From Proteiniphilum sp. UBA5384 (GTDB taxonomy: Bacteria; Bacteroidota; Bacteroidia; Bacteroidales; Dysgonomonadaceae), in the NCBI RefSeq assembly GCF_002410825.1, contig NZ_DHOS01000033.1, forward strand, positions 1 to 6,035: a stretch of DNA of 6,035 bases. The letters run 5' to 3'. The notes under the pieces were generated by a model. The model saw only the letters and a list, made by a program, of their open reading frames with translations, was not told the origin of the DNA and did not search any database. This document shows positions 1 to 6,035 of the stretch, piece after piece (position 1 is the stretch's first letter; every line of letters begins with the position of its first letter). The position numbers and the translations under genes were made by a program.

Positions 1-35
1 CAAAATGAATCAAATGATTTCTAATTTTTTTATCT

Positions 36-3000
36 ATGAATTACAAACAAAAGAAAATGAAAACAAATCGTAGATTAAATGTACTAAAAACCTTGTGTGC
101 ATTTAGTTTGATTTTCTTTTACATGCCGTTGACCTTTCAGGCGCATGCAACAGAAAAATCGGAAGCCTTGAAAAATGTGGAGCAAGACATTACAGTACAG
201 GGTAAAGTGATCGATGAGAACGGAGAAGGCATTATCGGCGCCTCAATACTCGTTGTAAGAACCAATGGCGGTACAATAACCGATCTGGATGGTAATTTTA
301 GACTATCTGCAAGAAGCGGTGATGAATTAAGGGTGTCGTATGTTGGCTATGAAACACAAACAGTGAAAGTTACCTCAGCCAATATCACAATACAGATGGT
401 ATTATCATCAGAGACACTTGACGAAGTTGTGGTTGTAGGTTATGGTACACAGCGGGTAAAAGATTTGACCGGCGCCGCCACCAATGTAAATATGGATGAG
501 ATAGCGGAACTTCCGGGAACCTCAATTATCGATGCCTTGGCTGGTCAGGTGGTTGGATTATCGGTATCACAAAGCAGTGGACGTCCTGGAGCAACCGGTT
601 CTTTCCGGGTACGACAGCCCATGAGCTTCGACGGAAGTTCCTCCTTCAATCAGCCGCTAATCGTCATTGACGATGTGGTGCAGGTAGACGAAAATGGTGA
701 GCCGAGTATGACTGCTTTTAATATGCTGAATCACTCTGATATTGAGAGCATGACGGTTCTGAAAGATGCCTCGGCTGCTATTTATGGCTCCAGGGCATCT
801 GCTGGAGTTATCCTGGTGACAACAAAAAGAGGTTCGGTTGGAACACCCAAAATCTCCTATTCAGCAAAACTTGATTTTTCGGATGCGGTAAGCCATATCA
901 AAACAATGAATGCCTATGAGACAGGTGTTTTTACAAACAGAATGTTCAGGCAGATTGATATGATAAATGGGAATACAAATAATGCACCTTATCTGTATTC
1001 TGACAGTGAACTCAATGCCATGAAAAATCTGAATCACAACTGGCTTGATGAGGCTTGGAACTCCTCGTTGTCTCAACGTCATTCATTAACTGTGGACGGA
1101 GGTACCGATAAAGTAACCTACTTTGCCGGCATGAACTATCAAAACCAAGAGACAAATCTTGGAAGTGTGCAGGACTACGACAAATGGACCTTCCGCACCG
1201 GCGGAGACATGAAAGTGATGTCAGGAATGAAATTATCTGCTTCTGTTTCCGGATTTAACACAAAGCGCACAGGAAACAACCCTCAGGCAAAGATATCGTC
1301 CGGACCCTGGGGTAGCCAGAGTCCTTCTCAGGATTATCCAATGCTGCGCCATATGCCGGGTTATATCCCGATAGAGGTTGAGCTCCTGGATCCGGTGACC
1401 AACCAGATGAAAAACTACTACACTTCCCCATGGGTCGGTCCTCGCTACGTAAACACATCCACTGATGCCAATGTGGGAAGTGGATTTGCAGTCTGGAACT
1501 TTTTTGCCAATGAAGCATCTAAATCCAGAAGTTTCCATGAACAAAACGGGTTCAATGCAAACTTTTCACTTACTTATGAACTTCCCTTTATCAAAGGATT
1601 ATCGGTGAGAGGAACCTATGCAGTAAGTCATACCAATACGTTCAATAATAACGTAGGAGATTACTACATGCTTGCGCGAGCCGGCAACACCGACAAAGAA
1701 GGAATGCATTTGATTGGTGATCACACAATCTGGAATTTCATCAACTATGGTGATCCCGAAGGATCGGATATCAGTAAAAAACCCTCAGTATCCTTTGCTA
1801 AAAGCACAGTTAAATCTGAACAAATAAATTTCATGCTGATGTATAACCGTACTTTTGGGAAGCATGATGTGTCTGCTACCGGCGTTGTTGAGCGCGGTGA
1901 AGCAGAAGGTCATGATGAACAGCAACTGTATAGAGGACCTGGAAGATCTTATAATGGTGTAAGTGCTACTGCAGGTACATTGAGTACGAATGCTAATGAC
2001 ACATACTTTAGAAGATACGAAAGCGGATCTTTGTCCTATGTAGGGAGGGCGAATTATAAATACGACAACCGCTATCTTCTTCAGTTTGTTGTCCGAGCCG
2101 ATGCTTCCACAAAGTTTGCTCCTGAAAACTACTGGGGAACTTTCCCTACCGCATCTGCAGGATGGGTTATTTCGGAGGAAAACTTCTTTAAGAATAGTAA
2201 AATGAGTGCCCTTTTCGATTTCTTAAAACTGAGATATAGTTTGGGAAAAACAGGTAAAGACAACGTGACTGCGTGGAGCTGGCTTCAGCTATACCAGATA
2301 AGTCCTACCGGAGGGCTTGGTTTTGGCAGTATAGGCGGACAACCAACCTCGGGCGCAAATATTAGTGGTACTGCAAACAGAAACATAAAATGGGATAGCT
2401 CCATCAAACACAACATAGGATTGGATCTTAATATATTATCCAGTCGTTTGGCCATCACTACAGATTACTATTACGACAAAACAAAGGATCTGATTATGCT
2501 TATAGCCGACGATGAAGAACCAATCTATATCGGGGCTAAGCTTCCTCCTATCAACTATGGAGAAAAAGATGCATGGGGTTGGGAGTTTTCACTGAGATGG
2601 AACGACAAGATTCATCAGTCACTTCTACCTTCGTGGGGGCCAATCAGATATTCAGTTGGAGTAGATTATAGCATTAGTTGGAACAAGACTGTGCTTGGAC
2701 AACAAGCCACGTTCGATTATCCGGCAGAGGTGAATGAAAAAAGCAGCTGGACCGGTTATCGCGGACCCGATTATCAATGGGGATTCAAAACTTGGAAACA
2801 AACGAGTCAGGGAGATGGTATGCTTCGTACACAGGAGGATATCGACAAATACTGGCAGTATCTTACCGACCTGGCAACAGCAGCAGGAACAACTCCCAGC
2901 TATCTGGGTGTTACCTCTAAAGAAAAAATGTATCCGGGAATGCTTGCTTATGAAGATATAGCAGGAGATATTGACACGGAAAACCAAACAATTGCAGGCC

Positions 3001-3536
3001 CGAACGGGGTAATTTCTCGTGATCATGGTGAGGATTATGCCAAACTGGCTAGCAACAGGCGTCACGGTATCAATACCCGATTAAGAGCCGAATGGGGCAA
3101 TTTCAGCTGGTCTGCCATGGTCTCTACTGCATGGGGTGGATATTATGCATTAGACAACGACATCCGTCAAGCTATCAATAATAACACTTTAATCTGGTCT
3201 CAGTTTTCATATGTAAACGATATGTTTGACCCGGAAGAAAACCCCAACGGTAAATACCCAAGTATGGCCGTTGCAAGTGCTTTTGGTGAGCGTTCTGATT
3301 TCTGGATGGTTCCCTCTTTCAGAATGTATGTACGCAATATGGTCTTTGGTTATGATCTACCCAAAGAATTGCTTCAGAAAGCAAAAATTGAGAGATTACA
3401 ACTTAATCTGACTGGTAACAATCTATGGGATTTTTATAATCCATATCCGGATAAATACAGAAATATGTATGACGGCGGGAGAACTGATTATCCCACATTG
3501 AGGACATGGACATTGGGTGTAAACCTGACATTCTGA
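36..3536 (+). CDS. SusC/RagA-family TonB-dependent outer-membrane transporter
   Basis: Outer-membrane beta-barrel importer that takes up a ligand delivered by its SusD partner, driven by TonB. Seen: a basic N-terminus and hydrophobic stretch (about residues 8-38) with a likely signal peptidase I site after AHA (36-38). Next comes a CarboxypepD_reg-like N-terminal extension (about 52-124, with TDLDGNF at 82-88 and SYVGYETQ at 101-108), then the TonB-box-like LDEVVVVGYGTQ (128-139). The plug domain (about 142-266) ends in VLKDASAAIYGSRASAG (241-257), a SusC hallmark. The remaining ~900 residues form the barrel, ending in a terminal Phe (TLGVNLTF), the usual outer-membrane beta-signal. No STN domain is present, so direct coupling to an anti-sigma factor is unlikely. 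At 1166 residues it is toward the long end of the family. The frame is intact and closes with tandem stops TGA TAA. An in-frame ATG at 57 (Met8) has a more A-rich leader and may be the true start. Family assignment is near certain; the substrate is unknown. Confidence 0.97.
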   Translation: MNYKQKKMKTNRRLNVLKTLCAFSLIFFYMPLTFQAHATEKSEALKNVEQDITVQGKVIDENGEGIIGASILVVRTNGGTITDLDGNFRLSARSGDELRVSYVGYETQTVKVTSANITIQMVLSSETLDEVVVVGYGTQRVKDLTGAATNVNMDEIAELPGTSIIDALAGQVVGLSVSQSSGRPGATGSFRVRQPMSFDGSSSFNQPLIVIDDVVQVDENGEPSMTAFNMLNHSDIESMTVLKDASAAIYGSRASAGVILVTTKRGSVGTPKISYSAKLDFSDAVSHIKTMNAYETGVFTNRMFRQIDMINGNTNNAPYLYSDSELNAMKNLNHNWLDEAWNSSLSQRHSLTVDGGTDKVTYFAGMNYQNQETNLGSVQDYDKWTFRTGGDMKVMSGMKLSASVSGFNTKRTGNNPQAKISSGPWGSQSPSQDYPMLRHMPGYIPIEVELLDPVTNQMKNYYTSPWVGPRYVNTSTDANVGSGFAVWNFFANEASKSRSFHEQNGFNANFSLTYELPFIKGLSVRGTYAVSHTNTFNNNVGDYYMLARAGNTDKEGMHLIGDHTIWNFINYGDPEGSDISKKPSVSFAKSTVKSEQINFMLMYNRTFGKHDVSATGVVERGEAEGHDEQQLYRGPGRSYNGVSATAGTLSTNANDTYFRRYESGSLSYVGRANYKYDNRYLLQFVVRADASTKFAPENYWGTFPTASAGWVISEENFFKNSKMSALFDFLKLRYSLGKTGKDNVTAWSWLQLYQISPTGGLGFGSIGGQPTSGANISGTANRNIKWDSSIKHNIGLDLNILSSRLAITTDYYYDKTKDLIMLIADDEEPIYIGAKLPPINYGEKDAWGWEFSLRWNDKIHQSLLPSWGPIRYSVGVDYSISWNKTVLGQQATFDYPAEVNEKSSWTGYRGPDYQWGFKTWKQTSQGDGMLRTQEDIDKYWQYLTDLATAAGTTPSYLGVTSKEKMYPGMLAYEDIAGDIDTENQTIAGPNGVISRDHGEDYAKLASNRRHGINTRLRAEWGNFSWSAMVSTAWGGYYALDNDIRQAINNNTLIWSQFSYVNDMFDPEENPNGKYPSMAVASAFGERSDFWMVPSFRMYVRNMVFGYDLPKELLQKAKIERLQLNLTGNNLWDFYNPYPDKYRNMYDGGRTDYPTLRTWTLGVNLTF

Positions 3537-3567
3537 TAAATCTGATTACAATTGAAAAAATAAAAAC
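3537..3567 (+). promoter_or_regulatory. A-rich translation leader between susC and susD
   Basis: This 31-base spacer has no Shine-Dalgarno-like GGAGG. The bases just before the susD ATG are almost all A (GAAAAAATAAAAAC), the kind of leader typical of efficient translation starts in Bacteroidota. It contains no terminator-like hairpin or clear promoter, which supports co-transcription of the two genes. It fixes the downstream start at 3568, where the signal peptide begins. The role is inferred from composition and position only. Confidence 0.45.
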
Positions 3568-5850
3568 ATGAAAAGAATATTATTTAAAATATTTATTGGA
3601 GCTTTCGCACTTATCTATTTGTTATCGTGCAGCGACCAATTTCTGGAGGAAAAAAGAGATTATAACAACCTCACGACGATTGATGTGTTTAGCGACCCTG
3701 AACAGGCCAAGGCTGTATTTGCCACCATCTACAAACAAATATTGGAACGTTATAACTCTCCTTTCGCGGGATCCGATCCATTGATGAGACAAGATCAAAA
3801 CACGGGCGGAAAGCAGCATATCTACACGGAAGAGTTATCTGACGGCGGTTTCAGAGACGGCCGTTACAACGGATCTAACGGAAAGAATACCAAAGCAGGG
3901 AATCATATTGCCAACCCACCCTACTGGAACGATCCAAGAAGTTCCTCAAGTAACTACAATAATTTTAACAGATATACCCTTTTCCCGACAGTTTATCTAA
4001 TTAATAGTTACATTACCGAAATAGATCGTTCCCGGGACTTATATGAAAATGACATCTTTTGGGATCAACTAAAAGGACAGGCTATCTTTGCCCGTGCATG
4101 GCTTTATTTCGATGCAATTCGCTTGTGGGGAGGCGTCCCGTACTATGCAACCGAAACAGACCAACCACAACCGGGTGACAGATCGTTACGTATGCCGATA
4201 CAGGAATGCATTGATAAAATATGCGTAGATTTCGAAGCAGCATCAAAATTGCTTCCTGCAGTTTGGGATGCCGACAACGACGGACGTTTCACATCGGTCG
4301 CCGCGTTAGCCATGATCAGCAGGGCCCGTGTGTACGCTGCCAGTCCGGTCTTTAACGCAAGCTGGGATAATCCGGCCAGCGCCAGGTGGCAGGCAGCACT
4401 CAATGCCAGCCTTGTTGCGGAAGCAGCGGCAACAGCAGCAGGCTATGGAACAAGCGTAAGCGATATCGATTCTTGGGACAAAGCATTCTATGCATACAAC
4501 GGAATGCACAACCCCGAAGCGATTATAAAAATACCCAAGAGCGATAACGTGATTCATGGAGCTTTCAATAAATGGGAAGGATATATTCGTCCCGGTGCCG
4601 TAATATCAGGTACAGGAGCCGGAATGCCTGCTCCTGATGAGGTTCTGTTGAAGTTTCCCATGAAAAATGGAAAGGCCCCGCTGGCTGAAAACGGATATGA
4701 CGATGAGAAATTTTACAAAAACAGAGATCCCCGCTTCTACCGTACTTTTGCTTTTTCAGGATGTGAGTGGCCGGGAACAAATACTCAAATTTGGCTTTAT
4801 ACCTATAAATACAGCACTTCTGCAAGCCAAATGTTCCGTTACACAGACGGTAGCAGGGGTGACGGTGGAGCTCAGAAAAAAAGCAGGGCCATCGTATGGA
4901 AAATGTCTGACCCCAATGTCCCAGTAGGCAGTGAATCTGTTAGTGGTACTGATATTCTGGAATACCGTTATGCCGAAATATTGCTAAATGTAGCCGAATG
5001 CTATGCAGCCAAAGGAGAGGTGAGCAGTGCTGTGAGCTATCTAAGCAAAATCAGAAGCCGAGTGGGTATAGACGCTGCCAATAATTACGGTCTGAATGAT
5101 GTGACAGATAAGTATTCTGCAATTCGGTCCGTACTGAATGAGCGTGCTGTGGAATTAGCCTACGAAGGAAAACGTTCGTGGGATATGAGACGCTGGCTGC
5201 TTTATGAAGGAGGTGCCGGTTTTGACCCGAGACTTGCCGACTTTAATGATGCAACGGGTTCCTATACTCCCGATCTTGCATGGGGAAAAGGATGGAAAAT
5301 CTATGATGGTAAAGATGGAAGAGCGAATTACACCAAGGAAGATAACGTTCTTACGAAACTTGGTATTCCTAGGTTTTCAGGTACAAAACACTCCAGCAAA
5401 CTTTGGGCATATGACATTGACAATGTGCATCCCGTTGATGAATGGAACACAAACGAATCAGTAATAGATCATCCGTTGAAAACAAACGAACTGTTACTTG
5501 CTGTTCCCGCTATCAAAAGAGGGATGAGCGAAACTCAAAGAAACGCTGCTTTTGAGAAATTGGATGCTCTTTATGAAGGTGTTGGCATGGAAACAATTGA
5601 TCCCATACAGGATAACCGGATGGGTCATAAATATGCCATGGATAGTGGCACAAAAAATACAGAACAAAACTTCCTGTTTGCATGGCGTGGTTGGTACTAT
5701 GTTTACCCGATTCATTATGACATGTATACCATTGGGAAGGGGAACGACTGGATTGAGCAGACAGCAGGATGGATGATTGCCAATGCAAATCCAACAGGCA
5801 GCGGACCGGAGGAACAGGATGGTACTTACATTTATTGTACCGCGGAATAA
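3568..5850 (+). CDS. SusD/RagB-family surface nutrient-binding lipoprotein
   Basis: Cell-surface lipoprotein expected to cap the upstream SusC barrel and bind the imported ligand. Seen: a lipoprotein signal peptide with lipobox LLSC, so Cys21 is the predicted lipidated residue. It is followed by SDQFLEE, whose acidic residues resemble a surface-export signal. SusD-family landmarks appear in order: ARAWLYFDAIRLWGGVPYY (175-193, first TPR-like helices), GRFTSVAALAMISRARVYAASP (239-260), NRDPRFYRTF (385-394), EYRYAEILLNVAECYAAKGE (465-484), NERAVELAYEGKRSWDMRRW (524-543), and the C-terminal YPIHYDMY...WIEQTAGW (713-735). At 760 residues it is well above the usual ~500-600. Most of the excess lies between the ERAVEL motif and the C-terminal motif, and a 25-residue tail follows QTAGW. 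It starts 31 bases after susC and ends in tandem TAA TAA, consistent with one operon. The family is near certain; the ligand is unknown. Confidence 0.97.
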   Translation: MKRILFKIFIGAFALIYLLSCSDQFLEEKRDYNNLTTIDVFSDPEQAKAVFATIYKQILERYNSPFAGSDPLMRQDQNTGGKQHIYTEELSDGGFRDGRYNGSNGKNTKAGNHIANPPYWNDPRSSSSNYNNFNRYTLFPTVYLINSYITEIDRSRDLYENDIFWDQLKGQAIFARAWLYFDAIRLWGGVPYYATETDQPQPGDRSLRMPIQECIDKICVDFEAASKLLPAVWDADNDGRFTSVAALAMISRARVYAASPVFNASWDNPASARWQAALNASLVAEAAATAAGYGTSVSDIDSWDKAFYAYNGMHNPEAIIKIPKSDNVIHGAFNKWEGYIRPGAVISGTGAGMPAPDEVLLKFPMKNGKAPLAENGYDDEKFYKNRDPRFYRTFAFSGCEWPGTNTQIWLYTYKYSTSASQMFRYTDGSRGDGGAQKKSRAIVWKMSDPNVPVGSESVSGTDILEYRYAEILLNVAECYAAKGEVSSAVSYLSKIRSRVGIDAANNYGLNDVTDKYSAIRSVLNERAVELAYEGKRSWDMRRWLLYEGGAGFDPRLADFNDATGSYTPDLAWGKGWKIYDGKDGRANYTKEDNVLTKLGIPRFSGTKHSSKLWAYDIDNVHPVDEWNTNESVIDHPLKTNELLLAVPAIKRGMSETQRNAAFEKLDALYEGVGMETIDPIQDNRMGHKYAMDSGTKNTEQNFLFAWRGWYYVYPIHYDMYTIGKGNDWIEQTAGWMIANANPTGSGPEEQDGTYIYCTAE

Positions 5851-5867
5851 TAAGCTGCATTTTATCG

Positions 5868-5908
5868 TTAAAAAATGGCTGTTACTATGGGTGACAGCCA
5901 TTTTTTAA
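5868..5908 (+). terminator. Strong intrinsic terminator after susD, potentially bidirectional
   Basis: The left arm 5868-5885 (TTAAAAAATGGCTGTTAC) pairs with the right arm 5891-5908 (GTGACAGCCATTTTTTAA) across a 5-base loop, TATGG. All 18 positions pair, with a single G-U wobble (5883 with 5893). The inner GC-containing part (ATGGCTGTTAC) is followed on the plus strand by six T and preceded by six A. It therefore has the form of a rho-independent terminator on either strand. It begins 18 bases after the susD stop, so it probably ends or attenuates the susCD transcript before the next gene. Confidence 0.85.
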
Positions 5909-5978
5909 TCTTTCACCTTTATTATGATTACAGAATCCAATGAAAAATGTCTACTTTTAAATTAAATAGAATACACAG

Positions 5979-6035
5979 ATGAATAAGAAAACCTTTTTAT
6001 CGACTTTTATCCTCGTGTTGTTGCCACTTGCATAC
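5979..6035 (+). CDS. Partial gene, N-terminal signal peptide of an exported protein (truncated by window end)
   Basis: An open frame begins with ATG at 5979 and continues to the last base, giving 19 residues: MNKKTFLSTFILVLLPLAY. Two lysines followed by an uninterrupted hydrophobic core (FLSTFILVLLPLAY) are typical of a Sec signal peptide. No cleavage site or lipobox cysteine is visible yet, so a lipoprotein and a periplasmic protein remain equally possible. The sequence before the ATG (AAATTAAATAGAATACACAG) is A-rich and lacks a Shine-Dalgarno, like the susD leader. Its position just after a susCD pair, on the same strand, suggests a further component of the same utilization locus, such as a surface glycan-binding protein or a secreted hydrolase, lyase or sulfatase. 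That role is inferred only from context; nothing in the 19 residues identifies a family. Confidence 0.7.
   Translation, partial: MNKKTFLSTFILVLLPLAY

Noticed and set aside
2734..2961. Plus-strand 75-codon frame (and a similar one at 3226-3411) within the susC gene
   Set aside because: Both are out-of-frame overlaps of the continuous, conserved SusC reading frame. They do not indicate a frameshift, because the main frame is intact to the terminal Phe.
2652..3065. Minus-strand open frame of 137 codons inside the susC gene
   Set aside because: It is fully antisense to conserved SusC barrel sequence. Its translation is Cys/Ile/Phe-rich with no recognisable domain, and no promoter or leader is evident. 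It is best explained as a shadow of the real coding frame.
5494..5901. Minus-strand open frame of 135 codons overlapping the 3' end of the susD gene
   Set aside because: Its ATG lies inside the terminator hairpin and the body is antisense to the conserved SusD C-terminus. The predicted protein is rich in His, Cys and Ser with no recognisable family, so it is probably a shadow frame.
5952..5959. TACTTTTA as a possible -7 promoter element for the third gene
   Set aside because: It matches TAnnTTTG at 7 of 8 positions, but no TTTG-like -33 element is visible about 20 bases upstream, and the implied 5' leader would be only about 12 bases. In AT-rich intergenic DNA this can easily arise by chance.
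1..6035. CRISPR arrays, tRNA or rRNA genes, insertion-sequence ends, and phase-variable inverted repeats
   Set aside because: Reading through the window I saw no spaced direct repeats, cloverleaf-like segments, transposase-like frames, or paired inverted repeats other than the terminator hairpin. Nearly all the DNA is accounted for by the susC and susD genes.

Overview
The window looks like a piece of a chromosome from the phylum Bacteroidota, probably order Bacteroidales. It carries a textbook SusC/SusD outer-membrane nutrient-uptake pair, a gene arrangement essentially confined to that phylum. The start sites fit: they lack Shine-Dalgarno sequences and at least two sit behind A-rich leaders. 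Genus cannot be decided from the sequence.

Layout: positions 36-3536 (+) encode a SusC/RagA-type TonB-dependent transporter of 1166 residues. After a 31-base gap, 3568-5850 (+) encodes its partner, a large SusD/RagB-type surface lipoprotein of 760 residues. A long, nearly perfect hairpin flanked by A and T runs (5868-5908) follows and should terminate or attenuate transcription. At 5979 a third plus-strand reading frame opens with a signal-peptide-like N-terminus and runs off the window edge after 19 codons. The minus strand holds no convincing gene.

How they work together: in this family SusD sits as a lid on the extracellular face of the SusC barrel. It captures a ligand, usually an oligosaccharide and sometimes a peptide, and SusC imports it into the periplasm using energy from TonB-ExbBD. 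Such pairs normally head a polysaccharide utilization locus in which surface-binding proteins and glycoside hydrolases, lyases or sulfatases follow susD; the truncated third frame may be the first of these. The substrate cannot be inferred because no enzyme gene or regulator lies inside the window.

I did not find evidence for a new kind of system. The points most worth a second look are the unusually long region near the C-terminus of the SusD protein, the strong symmetrical hairpin separating susCD from the next gene, and several departures from the usual SusC plug consensus.
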